A stretch of 57,386 bases of DNA from positions 1 to 57,386 of the forward strand of contig DASZRO010000049.1 in the NCBI GenBank assembly GCA_035550055.1, written 5' to 3'. Under the pieces are notes generated by a model. That model worked only from the letters and a program-made list of their open reading frames with translations, was not told where the DNA came from and did no database searches. This document shows positions 15,170 through 26,007 of this stretch, in pieces. Position 1 is the stretch's first letter; each line of letters opens with the position of its first letter. A program made the position numbers and the translations under genes. This stretch comes from Mycobacteriales bacterium (GTDB taxonomy: Bacteria; Actinomycetota; Actinomycetes; JAFAQI01).

Positions 15170-16645
15170 TCAGAGCCAGCCGTCGATTAGCCCTGATTTG
15201 CGCAAGGCGTCCCACGCCGGGCGAGCGGTCGGTGTCGCAAGCGGTATGCCGCCGGCGGGTAGCACCGGGATCTCGCACCCGCTCGAAAGGAACGGCGTCG
15301 CGTGCGGGAGGTCCGGCACCTTCGGTTGCGGGTTGGCGAAGTCCAACGCGTAACGAAGATTCGACAGGCGCCTGGTCGACGCGCCGGTCAACGGGATCGA
15401 CGCGTCTCGTGGCGTCATCGCGTGCAGGCTCCAGTTCCACTCGACGAAGCGCAAAACCGAGGCGTGGTCGAAGGCAACGGAGCTGATCCGCGGCTTGTCC
15501 GGGTGGCCCTTGGTGTACGGCGAGGCCAGGATGCACGGCACCCGAAACCCGGTCAGCACCCGCGTGATGTGTCCGGTCCTCGGGTCACGCACGACGTCCT
15601 GCGTGTCCAGGATCTGGTTGCCCGGTGCGGCCAGGGGCGGCGCGACGTGGTCGAAGAAGCCGCCCCACTCGTCGTAGTTGATGACCAGCAGCGTCTTGTC
15701 CCAGACCGGACTGTTCGCGAGGGCGTGGAAGACCTCGGACAGAAAGGCGTCTCCGGCCCGCAGGTCGGACAGCGGATGGTCGTCGCCGGAGATGCCCTGT
15801 CCCTCGCCGGCAAAGCGGGGGTCCACCATCGTGAAGTTCGCAAGCGTCCCGCTGGCGGCATCGGCGAGGAACTCGGCGTACGGCGCGGCGATCGCGAGAT
15901 GCTTCAGGCCCCACAGGGCGAGGAACGGGACGTCGCTGAAGTAGTAGCGACCGGTTGGGCCACCCGGCGTGTTGAGCTGGTCCCAGATGGTCGCCATCTC
16001 CGACGGCGCATACAGGGCGTTCGAGGAGTCCGGCTTCACCGTGTCGTTCTGCCGGTCCGTCTGTGCCGAGTGCTGGAAGAACCGGTTGGGCCAGGTCGGG
16101 CCGAGGTAGGAGCAGAAGTAGTTGTCACACGTCGTGTAGTGCATCGCGAGCGGCGAGGAGAACTGCCGCTGATCGGCGAGGTAGTAGCTCAGCGCCAGCG
16201 TGGTGTTCTCCGGGTCCTGCACGAACCCGTTCATCCGTCCGCGGTTCCACTGGATCCGCCCGCCCGTGTAGCCGTGGTCCTGGTCGGCCTCGCCGCAGGC
16301 GTTGAGCTGCGTGTTGTGGTAGATCCGATGCGCCTTGCCGGAGCGGTCAATGAACCGGAAGGATTCGTAGCGCTCCGCGTCGACGACCTTGCCGTCCGGC
16401 CCGACCCCGATGCCGTTCGCGCCGGGCAGCCAGCCCATGAAGTGGTCGAAGCTGCGGTTCTCCATCATCACCACGACGACGTGCTCGATGGGCGAACGGC
16501 CGGCTACCGACGTCACCGAGTCGAGCGAGATCGGCCCGAGGGTCCGCACCGGCATCGCGGGGATCGCGTCGAGACGCTGCCCGAGCAGGACGGCACCCGA
16601 CGCGACGGCCGCGCCTTTGAGGAACGAACGTCGAGGCAGCGACAC
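15170..16645 (-). CDS. Tat-exported phospholipase C/acid phosphatase-type phosphoesterase
   Basis: A 491-aa secreted enzyme of the phosphoesterase (PLC) family. The N-terminus SLPRRSFLKGAAVASGAVLL is a twin-arginine signal. The metal/active-site block VVVMMENRSFDHFMG follows at about 57-71, then DQDHGYTGGR, and the distal INYDEWGGFFDHVAPP and FDHASVLRFVEW motifs. These are the conserved pieces of bacterial non-haemolytic PLC and AcpA-type enzymes, which cleave phosphodiesters or monoesters outside the membrane. GTG 16645 begins it. It lies downstream of katG with a 46-nt gap, but functional linkage to katG is not obvious. Confidence 0.92.
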   Translation of the reverse strand: MSLPRRSFLKGAAVASGAVLLGQRLDAIPAMPVRTLGPISLDSVTSVAGRSPIEHVVVVMMENRSFDHFMGWLPGANGIGVGPDGKVVDAERYESFRFIDRSGKAHRIYHNTQLNACGEADQDHGYTGGRIQWNRGRMNGFVQDPENTTLALSYYLADQRQFSSPLAMHYTTCDNYFCSYLGPTWPNRFFQHSAQTDRQNDTVKPDSSNALYAPSEMATIWDQLNTPGGPTGRYYFSDVPFLALWGLKHLAIAAPYAEFLADAASGTLANFTMVDPRFAGEGQGISGDDHPLSDLRAGDAFLSEVFHALANSPVWDKTLLVINYDEWGGFFDHVAPPLAAPGNQILDTQDVVRDPRTGHITRVLTGFRVPCILASPYTKGHPDKPRISSVAFDHASVLRFVEWNWSLHAMTPRDASIPLTGASTRRLSNLRYALDFANPQPKVPDLPHATPFLSSGCEIPVLPAGGIPLATPTARPAWDALRKSGLIDGWL

Positions 16646-16691
16646 AGTGCAGATTGTGCGCTACCCGGCTTGCCGCGTGGCGAGGAAGCCG

Positions 16692-18925
<2,234 letters not shown>

Positions 18926-19001
18926 GCCTATCGCGATCCGACATCGATCGCAAGGACGAGTTCGTGAACTCCCCGGCAGCGTTCGCCGTCGGCCGCGGGC
19001 C

Positions 19002-20009
19002 TCACCAGCCGCGCATGTCGACCGGCCAGACGTCGACGACCTCCTCGCCCGCCAGGACGTGCATCCGTTCGTGCAGCGCGCACGTCGGGTCGATGTGAGC
19101 CGGCTCGAGGCGCACGCGGGTGCCGACCGGCGGCAGGCCGCCGTCGTCCGCGGAGAACACCACGTGCTCGTCGGAGCAGTACCAGACAGTGCAGCCGGGC
19201 AACCGCGGGTTCCCCTCGTCCATCCCGAACGCCTTCAGTCCGGCGTCGGCCACCGCCCAACCGTCACCGACCGAGATCACGGTCGCGAGAACGGTCAGCG
19301 CCTGCTCGAACGGCAGGTCGCTCAGCCCGCGGTACGTCGTGTCCATCAGCGCATAGGAGCCCGCCTGCAGCTCGGTGACGCCGCGGTTGGCGGTCCAGGT
19401 GCCCGTGCCGCCGCCCGAGACGACGTCTCCGCCGACGTCGGCGTGCGCGCTCGCGAGCAGGCCCATGGCCTCATCCGTCTGGTCTGCGCGACGTACCGCG
19501 TCCGGTTCGTGCATCAGGTGACCCTCGTAGCCCATGACGCCGCGAACCTCGATTCCGGCTGATCGGGCGCGATCGGCAAGGGCGCCGGCGGCGTCCGGCG
19601 CGCAGCCGCATCGGGGGAGGCCGACGTTGACGTCGATCAGGACCTCGCGGACGCCGCCCGCGACGGCGGCCTGCAACGTGGCGTCCGAGTCGATCGCCAC
19701 CGTCACCCGCGCGCCGCCGTCGACCACCGGTCCGAGCCGACGCGCATCGATGACCTCGTTGGCGAGCAGCAGATCCTCGCCGAAGCCCGCGGCCGCCATC
19801 ACCTCGACCTCGCGGATGGTTGCGCAGGTGAACCCGGTGTGACCGAGGGCCGCCTGCCGGCGTGCGATGCCGGTCGTCTTGTGCGCCTTGACGTGCGGCC
19901 GCAGCTTCCGGCCCGGCCACGCCGTCGCCATCGTCGCCAGATTGCGGTCGAGGGCCGCCGAGTCGACGAGCAGCGCGGGAGTGACCAGGTCGTCGACGGT
20001 GGAGGGCAC
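19002..20009 (-). CDS. D-threonine aldolase/D-serine dehydratase-like PLP enzyme
   Basis: A 335-aa protein of the alanine-racemase-fold (type III PLP) family. The PLP Lys is expected in LRPHVKAHKTTGIARRQAA, followed by IREVEVMAAAGFGEDLLLAN, and the C-terminal domain has the metal-site-like AHIDPTCALHERMHVL used by D-threonine aldolases and D-serine dehydratases. It would act on beta-hydroxy D-amino acids, cleaving them to glycine and an aldehyde, or dehydrating them. GTG 20009 is chosen as start; it diverges from the lactone oxidase gene with a 48-nt spacer. Confidence 0.87.
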   Translation of the reverse strand: MPSTVDDLVTPALLVDSAALDRNLATMATAWPGRKLRPHVKAHKTTGIARRQAALGHTGFTCATIREVEVMAAAGFGEDLLLANEVIDARRLGPVVDGGARVTVAIDSDATLQAAVAGGVREVLIDVNVGLPRCGCAPDAAGALADRARSAGIEVRGVMGYEGHLMHEPDAVRRADQTDEAMGLLASAHADVGGDVVSGGGTGTWTANRGVTELQAGSYALMDTTYRGLSDLPFEQALTVLATVISVGDGWAVADAGLKAFGMDEGNPRLPGCTVWYCSDEHVVFSADDGGLPPVGTRVRLEPAHIDPTCALHERMHVLAGEEVVDVWPVDMRGW

Positions 20010-20057
20010 ATGCGCAACGTAACCATCCGAACGCAGTGGCGGCGTTATCGTGCGGGC

Positions 20058-21365
20058 GTGACGTCGCCGGGGTGGCAGAACTGGGGCCGTAACCAGGCGG
20101 TCACGCCGCGCGAGGTCGCCGTAGCCCGCGACGTCGAGGCGGTGTCCCGGGTTGTCGGGCGGGCGGCGGCGGACGGCCGCACCGTCCGGGCCGTCGGCTC
20201 CGGCCACAGCTTCACCGCAACGGCCCTCGCGCCTGACATCCAGCTACGGCTCGACGGGCTGGATCGCATCCTCGCGGTGGACCGGGACAGCGGCGTCGTC
20301 ACCGCGGGAGCCGCCATCACGTTGCGCCGGCTCAACGGCGAGCTCGATGCGGCCGGGCTGTCGATGAGCAACCTCGGCGACATCGATGCGCAGACACTCG
20401 CCGGTGCCCTCTCGACCGGTACGCACGGTACCGGCGCACGCCTCGGGGGCATCGCGACGCAGGTCCGCGGCCTGCAGCTCGTCCTGGCCGACGGCTCGGT
20501 GGCAGAGGTCTCGGCGCAGGCGGACCCAGAGCTGTACGCCGCTGCCCGGGTCGGCGTCGGCGCCTTCGGTGTGGTGACGGCCGTCACCTTGCAGTGCGAG
20601 CCTCGGTTCGAGCTGACGGCGGTCGAGCAACCGATGCCGCTCGAGCAGGTGCTCGAGGAGTTCGACGCCCTCGCGGATGGCAACGAGCACTTCGAGTTCT
20701 ACTGGTTTCCCCACACCGAGGTCGCGCTGACCAAGCGCAACAACCGCCCGAAGCCCGGCGAGGCGCGCACCGCGCTGCCGCGCTGGCGCGAGCTACTCGA
20801 CGACGAGCTGCTGTCCAACGGCGTGTTCGAGGCCGCCCAGCGGTTCGTCTACCGGCGGCCGTCGTCGATCCCGGCGCTGAACCGGTTGTCGGCCAAAGCG
20901 CTGTCCGCTCGCACTTTCACGGACGTCTCCCATCGCGTCTTCGTCTCACCGCGCCGCGTCCGGTTTCGCGAGATGGAGTACGCCGTACCTCGCGACCGGC
21001 TGGTCGCCGTCTTCCGCGAGGTGCGCGACTGGATCGAGCGCAGCGGCGCCACCATCTCCTTCCCGGTCGAGGTTCGGGTCGCGGCGCCGGACGACATCTG
21101 GCTGTCGACTGCGCAGGGCCGGGCGAGTGGCTACCTCGCGGTGCACCAATGGCATCGCGTCGACTACGAGCCGTACTTCCGGGCGGTCGAGGCGATCGCC
21201 ACCGCCGCTGACGGCCGACCGCACTGGGGCAAGCTGCACTGGCTGGGCCCCGCCGCGCTACGCGAGCGTTATCCGCACTTCGACGACGCGATGACAGTCC
21301 GTGACCGGGTTGACCCCGACCGCGTGTTCAGCAACGTCTATACGACGCAGGTGTTCGGATCCTGA
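20058..21365 (+). CDS. FAD-linked sugar-1,4-lactone oxidase (gulonolactone/arabinonolactone type)
   Basis: A 435-aa flavoprotein. The N-terminal WQNWGRNQ start and the FAD-binding PP-loop RAVGSGHSFT are followed by GALSTGTHGTG, and the C-terminal ALO domain ends with RPHWGKLHWL. These motifs define aldonolactone oxidoreductases that convert L-gulono- or D-arabinono-1,4-lactone, using O2 or another acceptor. GTG 20058 gives the usual family length. A TATCGT hexamer at 20046-20051 lies 6 nt before the GTG with no ribosome-binding site, so the mRNA is probably leaderless. An ATG at 20010 would add 16 residues. Confidence 0.9.
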   Translation: MTSPGWQNWGRNQAVTPREVAVARDVEAVSRVVGRAAADGRTVRAVGSGHSFTATALAPDIQLRLDGLDRILAVDRDSGVVTAGAAITLRRLNGELDAAGLSMSNLGDIDAQTLAGALSTGTHGTGARLGGIATQVRGLQLVLADGSVAEVSAQADPELYAAARVGVGAFGVVTAVTLQCEPRFELTAVEQPMPLEQVLEEFDALADGNEHFEFYWFPHTEVALTKRNNRPKPGEARTALPRWRELLDDELLSNGVFEAAQRFVYRRPSSIPALNRLSAKALSARTFTDVSHRVFVSPRRVRFREMEYAVPRDRLVAVFREVRDWIERSGATISFPVEVRVAAPDDIWLSTAQGRASGYLAVHQWHRVDYEPYFRAVEAIATAADGRPHWGKLHWLGPAALRERYPHFDDAMTVRDRVDPDRVFSNVYTTQVFGS

Positions 21366-21381
21366 TGCCGGCGCGGACCGC

Positions 21382-22380
21382 CTATCGGCTCGGCGGCCGG
21401 GTCAACGGCCGGGTCAGTTGCCGGCCGAACACGAGCAGGGCCGCGAGCACCAGCAGCGGTACGAGGAAGACCGCCGGATAGTCGAAGCCCCTGGCGCGCG
21501 ACGGCAGCGCCACCAGCCGCGGCGCGATGACGGGTTCGGGCGCCGCCTCACCCGGTGCCTCGCTCGCTCGAGGGGGCGGCGCCAGCCCAGGGACCGCGAT
21601 CGAGGGAGCCGGGCCGGAGTCCGACGCAGCCGACGTGTCTGACGGCGACGGCGCGGGGTTCGACGGCGCGGGGTCCGGCGGCGAGCCCGTCGCCGCGCCG
21701 TCGGTCGTGGCGTTGTCGAGGATGAGGACGGGTGCGGTGGCGGAGCCCTTCGGCCGGGTGTCCGCCGAGACCGTGACGTCGAAGGTCGCGCCGAGTGAGA
21801 GCACCGGCAGCAGCGCAAGGCTGGTGCCCCGCTTCTCGAGGCGAGCGGCGATCGGTTTCAGGCCGATGTCGAGCTCCACCGCCGGGGTTCCGATGAGGTG
21901 GCTGACGGGCGCCCCCTGGCAGTCGACCGGAGGCGGCGGAGTCGTCGCTGCTTCGACGGCCTTGATCGGCGTCGTCGTCGTACACGCCTCGACCTTCGCC
22001 AGGTCCGGTGCGAGCGAACCGTCGAGTGGGCTGGTGTCCAGGGGCAGCCGCAACGTACCGCCGCTGATCGAGGTCGACGGGGGCAGCGGACGGCGCAACG
22101 CGAGGTAGCTGCGGGCCGACTCGCTGCCGCCGGCTGCGCCGATGTGCAACGTGCCGGCCGGGTAGACCTGGGGGAACGGCGACGGGATCGGCAGACAGAT
22201 CGACGCGATGCACAGCTTCGGGCTGCTGTACCAGGCTTCCGCACCCAGCGCGACGACCGTTTCACGGGCGGCGCTGGTGCCGCCGCTCGCGCTGGCGCCC
22301 GCCGACTGGACCGCCAGTGCCCCGGGAGCCAGCGCCGTACCGGTCAGGATCAACGGCAGCGCGTGCCAGCCGGCGTTCAT
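21382..22380 (-). CDS. Exported, C-terminally membrane-anchored protein of the hybrid transporter operon
   Basis: A 332-aa protein. It has an N-terminal signal peptide (HALPLILTGTALAPGALA), a folded Thr/Pro/Ala-rich extracellular part with four Cys (two in KLCIASICLP), a Pro/Ser/Ala-rich stalk (PPDPAPSNPAPSPSDT), then one transmembrane helix (AVFLVPLLVLAALLVFG) and a short Arg-rich tail. No enzymatic motif is seen; the mid-part, with AYLALRRPLPP-like beta repeats, could be a cell-surface structural domain. The ATG at 22380 overlaps the preceding membrane-protein gene (ATGA). As the last gene of the operon it may be a surface-exposed accessory of the transporter. I do not recognise the family with certainty. 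Confidence 0.75.
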   Translation of the reverse strand: MNAGWHALPLILTGTALAPGALAVQSAGASASGGTSAARETVVALGAEAWYSSPKLCIASICLPIPSPFPQVYPAGTLHIGAAGGSESARSYLALRRPLPPSTSISGGTLRLPLDTSPLDGSLAPDLAKVEACTTTTPIKAVEAATTPPPPVDCQGAPVSHLIGTPAVELDIGLKPIAARLEKRGTSLALLPVLSLGATFDVTVSADTRPKGSATAPVLILDNATTDGAATGSPPDPAPSNPAPSPSDTSAASDSGPAPSIAVPGLAPPPRASEAPGEAAPEPVIAPRLVALPSRARGFDYPAVFLVPLLVLAALLVFGRQLTRPLTRPPSR

Positions 22381-22742
22381 GCCCCACCGCGTTTCGCGCT
22401 CGCCCGCCGCGGCCGCGGGCGTGCCGCGGGTGCGGCCACGGGCGGCGCGGCGAGTCGGCGCCGCTCGAGCGCCGCGAGCGTGCCGACCCGCAGGAGCACG
22501 GCGTCGTCGTCGGCGCGCTCGCGTTCGGCACAGGCGCGCCCGACCTGGACGTAGCCGAGGACACATCCGGTCACCACCAGGGCGATGCCACCGATCCCGC
22601 CGCTCACCAACGCCGGGATCTGGTCGAACACGTCGAGGGTGCGGGCAGCGATCACGTAGCCGACCGTGATGGCGACGCCGCCGGCCACCACCAGAGCCGC
22701 GCAGGACCACAGCGCGAGGGCGAGCGGGCTGGACCGCTTCAT
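22377..22742 (-). CDS. Two-helix membrane protein of the hybrid transporter operon
   Basis: A 121-aa protein with two transmembrane helices (ALALWSCAALVVAGGVAITVG and ALVSGGIGGIALVVTGCVLGY) and a basic, Pro/Ala-rich C-terminal tail (PAARPRPRRASAKR) that would face the cytoplasm. No known domain. It overlaps its neighbours by 4 nt on both sides, so its translation is tied to them. Its likely role is an accessory or scaffold of the transporter; this is inference from position. Confidence 0.8.
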   Translation of the reverse strand: MKRSSPLALALWSCAALVVAGGVAITVGYVIAARTLDVFDQIPALVSGGIGGIALVVTGCVLGYVQVGRACAERERADDDAVLLRVGTLAALERRRLAAPPVAAPAARPRPRRASAKRGGA

Positions 22743-23047
22743 CGACCCTGCTCGCTCAGCCGGACGAGCTCGTCGAGGGCGTCGGCCATCCGCAGCGACT
22801 GCGCGCGCCGGGCCGCGGAGTCTCGCAGGCGCACGTCGATCGCGACCAGGGTGACTCCGAGGCAGACGAGGGCGAGTCCCGTGAAGCCCGCGCTCATCAC
22901 GTACGGGAGCTGGAGCGGTACGTCGATCTCGCCCGCCGTCTTGCCCCATGCGACGGTGATGAGCACGAATCCTGCGGCGGTGAGCAGCAGTCCGAGCCAG
23001 GTCCCGAGGTGGGGGATCCGGCGCAGCGGCGCGATCAGGTCCTTCAT
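22739..23047 (-). CDS. Two-helix membrane protein with C-terminal helix, hybrid transporter operon
   Basis: A 102-aa protein: helices at about 16-34 (LGLLLTAAGFVLITVAWG) and 47-67 (VMSAGFTGLALVCLGVTLVAI), then an amphipathic, charged helix (RLRDSAARRAQSLRMADALD). It resembles the next gene in layout, which suggests an old duplication or a paired complex. The ATG at 23047 overlaps the LivHMG stop (ATGA). Family not recognised. Confidence 0.8.
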   Translation of the reverse strand: MKDLIAPLRRIPHLGTWLGLLLTAAGFVLITVAWGKTAGEIDVPLQLPYVMSAGFTGLALVCLGVTLVAIDVRLRDSAARRAQSLRMADALDELVRLSEQGR

Positions 23048-26007
23048 CCGGCTGTCCTCACGAGAGCGGGCGTGCGACTTCGGCTGTCAGGGCGTGGGTG
23101 TTCCGCGTCGATCGATCCCGATCGCTGGATGGCGGTCAGGCTGCCCCCGAGGTAGGCCTCGACGACGTTCGGGTCGTTGCGCACGCGGTCGGGCGTGCCT
23201 TCGGCGATGATCTCGCCGTCGGCCATGCACACGATGCGATCCGCCATGGCCATGATCATCGGGATGTCGTGCTCGATGATGCACAGCGTCAGATCCAGGT
23301 CGCGTTTGAGCGTGGTCAGCAGGTTCTGCAGCGCCTCGGTCTCACACTGCGCGATTCCGGCGCACGGTTCGTCGAGCAGCAGCACCTCGGGCCCGAGGCC
23401 GACCAGGCAGGCGATCTCGGCGATGCGCCGGGTGCCGGTGGACAGGTTCTGGATCTGCGCGGCGCGATAGCGGTCCAGGCCCATCCACGACACGAGCTCG
23501 CGTGCCCGTTGCTCCTTGCGGCGCTCACCGCCGGTCAGGCCGAGAACTGCCGCCGTCAGGGTGCTGGGATCGGTGCGCTCGAGGGAGAGCGTGACGCACT
23601 CGAGAACGGTGAGGGTCGGGAACAGTGCGGCGTCCTGGAAGCTGCGGATCAGGCCGCGTTGGGCCCGGGCCTCCGGGCCGAGCGTTGTGACGTCCTCGTC
23701 GTGGAGGCGCACCTGGCCGGCGTCGGGAGTGGTGAAGCCGGCGAGCAGCTCGAACGTCGTGGTCTTGCCCGCCCCGTTGGGTCCGATGAGGCCGAGCGTC
23801 TCGCCGCGGTTCACCGCGATCGACACGCCGCGAACCGCGTGCACGCCGCCGAATGACTTGACCAGTCCGGTCGCCTCCAGGATCGGACGTACGCCGACCG
23901 GGCGTGGCGGCACGGTCATCGGCGGGGCCTTGGTGGGCGCCGCGATCTCGACCGCGCTCGCACTGCTCGACTCGGCGAGGTACGCCGCCTCGGCGTCGAC
24001 TCCGGCGCGCCGAGCGAGTGCCTTGACCACCGCGTCGCGGAGCGGGGTGAGCACGTGGATGAGGCCGCCGGGCAGATAGACGATGATCAACAGCTGGCCG
24101 AGCGCGGTGCCGGCGATCGCCAGGCTCTGGAGGTGACCGAAGTCGGGCAGCACGAACACGACAAGGGCACCGAGGACGGGCCCGATCAGGCTTCCGATCC
24201 CGCCCACCACGGTCATGACCGTCACCGACAGCCCGTCGTTCGGGTCGAAGCTCGCCCCGCCGAGCGTGAACAGCGAGTGCGCGTAGACCGCCCCACCGAT
24301 GCCGGCGATGAAGCCGGCGATCGCAAAGCCACGAATCTTGATCGCGGTCGCGGGCACCGTGAACGCGCGGGCGTTGTCCTCGTTGTCGCGGACCGCGACG
24401 AACAGCCGGCTCAACCCGCCTGACCGGATGTTGCGCGCGACCGCGAAGCAGACGACGGTCATCGCGAGTGCGAACCAGTAGTAGCGCTTGCCGGTGTCCA
24501 GGTGCACGCCCATGACGGACGGGCTGCCGGGACTCACCCCGTCGTACCCGAACAGCCAGCTCGCCGGAAGCAACCAGTTCGTGACGAGCAGCGCGAACGA
24601 CAGGGTGGTGACGGTGATGAACAGGCCTTTCGCACGGATCGCGAACAGCCCGAGCACCACCATCACGAGCGCGGCGGCGACACCCGCGTAGAGGAAGGAC
24701 AGGACGTAGTCGTGGGTACGCGAGGCGACCTCGTAGCTCGCGATCGAGCCGACCGCCGCGATCCCGAACTGTCCGATCGTCAGCTGACCGCCCAGCCCGG
24801 TGATGATCCCGACGGACAAGCCGACGATCACGAACGACAGGATCTGCGTCATCCGGACCGAGTTCGAGTTGGTGATGCCCAGCGGCAGGACCGCCAGCCC
24901 GGCCAGCACGACGAGCGTGATCGTCGGCGCGAGCGCGCGCACCGCCGGCAGCCGGCGCAACGCAGCAGGGATCGGTGCCGGTGCCGCGACCGTAGCCCAG
25001 GACCCTTTCTCCTCGGACCGGCCGGTGGGCGTCTTCAGGAGCACGAGCGCGCCGACGACGATCAGCACGAACAGGATGAGGCTTTCCACGCCGAGACCGC
25101 CGTAGTTCCAGAGCAACAGCTGCTCCAGGACCCCGATCGCCGTGCCCGCGACGAGAGTGAGCGGCAGGTTGTCCATCCGGCCGATCACCGCGGCGGCGAG
25201 CGCGACCTCGAGCAGCTGCGGGCCGAACTGCCCGGGCTCGACGCTCAACGTCGGCGCAGACATGATCGCGGCGAAGGCGGCGACTCCCGCGCCGAGGGCC
25301 CAGGCGAGCGAGTTCATCCGGCCCGAGAAGATGCCGGCCATCCGGGCGGCCTCGGGGTTGTCGGCCGCGCAGCGCATCGCGACGCCGACTCGGCTGTAGC
25401 GCAGGAACCCGCCGACCAGCAGGACGAGGATCGGCGAGAGGATCAGCATCGCGGAGTATGCCGGTCCGACCTCGAGCGCACCGACCCGGAACGACGGCAT
25501 GCCCGGTGGCGACGGGAAGACCCCACCCGCTCCTGCGCTCGGATCGATCAGCGTTGCGAAGACGACCAGGAACAGCCCTACGCCGAGCGTCGCCACGACA
25601 CTGACCGCGAGCGGCGCCTTGCCGAGCCGGCGGATCACGGCGGTCTCCGTCACCGCGCCCACTGCGCCCGCGATGGCCAGGGCAGGGACAAGTGCGACCC
25701 AGTACGGGAGGTGGGCCTTGGTGACCAGCAAGAAGAACGCCACCGACCCGAACGCGCCCATCTGCCCTTGCGCGAAGTTGATGACCCGGCTGGAGCGGTA
25801 GATCAAAACCAGGCCGACCGCGAGCAGCCCGTAGGTCACGCCGACCGTCAGGCCGAGCACGATGGCCGACGCGGGGGTCTGCCACCTGCCGCTGATCGTG
25901 CCCGAGACGTGAAGGACGTGCGGCAGCAGGAACTCCGCGACGAGGAGCGCAGCCGCGAGGATCGCGACCGTCACGGCGGCGGGGCGCGCCGCCCGGACCG
26001 CCGTCAC
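23044..26007 (-). CDS. LivH-LivM-LivG fusion: branched-chain-amino-acid-type ABC permease/permease/ATPase
   Basis: A 987-aa single polypeptide joining three normally separate proteins. Residues about 1-330 form a LivH-type permease (YGLLAVGLVLIYRSSRVINF, AMRCAADNPEAARMAGI). About 360-650 form a LivM-type permease (ITGLGGQLTIGQFGIAAVGS, AVRDNEDNARAFTV). About 707-960 form a LivG-type ATPase: Walker A GPNGAGKT, Q-loop IRSFQDAALF, Walker B VLLLDEPCAGI and switch His in IIEHD. The ABC signature is LSTGTRR instead of LSGGQ or the usual LivG form. GTG 26007 overlaps the MFS-LivF gene. It should make the membrane core of an importer powered with the partner's LivF-like ATPase. Confidence 0.95.
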   Translation of the reverse strand: MTAVRAARPAAVTVAILAAALLVAEFLLPHVLHVSGTISGRWQTPASAIVLGLTVGVTYGLLAVGLVLIYRSSRVINFAQGQMGAFGSVAFFLLVTKAHLPYWVALVPALAIAGAVGAVTETAVIRRLGKAPLAVSVVATLGVGLFLVVFATLIDPSAGAGGVFPSPPGMPSFRVGALEVGPAYSAMLILSPILVLLVGGFLRYSRVGVAMRCAADNPEAARMAGIFSGRMNSLAWALGAGVAAFAAIMSAPTLSVEPGQFGPQLLEVALAAAVIGRMDNLPLTLVAGTAIGVLEQLLLWNYGGLGVESLILFVLIVVGALVLLKTPTGRSEEKGSWATVAAPAPIPAALRRLPAVRALAPTITLVVLAGLAVLPLGITNSNSVRMTQILSFVIVGLSVGIITGLGGQLTIGQFGIAAVGSIASYEVASRTHDYVLSFLYAGVAAALVMVVLGLFAIRAKGLFITVTTLSFALLVTNWLLPASWLFGYDGVSPGSPSVMGVHLDTGKRYYWFALAMTVVCFAVARNIRSGGLSRLFVAVRDNEDNARAFTVPATAIKIRGFAIAGFIAGIGGAVYAHSLFTLGGASFDPNDGLSVTVMTVVGGIGSLIGPVLGALVVFVLPDFGHLQSLAIAGTALGQLLIIVYLPGGLIHVLTPLRDAVVKALARRAGVDAEAAYLAESSSASAVEIAAPTKAPPMTVPPRPVGVRPILEATGLVKSFGGVHAVRGVSIAVNRGETLGLIGPNGAGKTTTFELLAGFTTPDAGQVRLHDEDVTTLGPEARAQRGLIRSFQDAALFPTLTVLECVTLSLERTDPSTLTAAVLGLTGGERRKEQRARELVSWMGLDRYRAAQIQNLSTGTRRIAEIACLVGLGPEVLLLDEPCAGIAQCETEALQNLLTTLKRDLDLTLCIIEHDIPMIMAMADRIVCMADGEIIAEGTPDRVRNDPNVVEAYLGGSLTAIQRSGSIDAEHPRPDSRSRTPALVRTAG

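Noticed and set aside
21382-22710. Longer 442-aa reading of the anchored protein
   Set aside because: The extra N-terminal part overlaps the 121-aa membrane-protein gene in another frame and is Arg-rich; the signal peptide begins at 22380.
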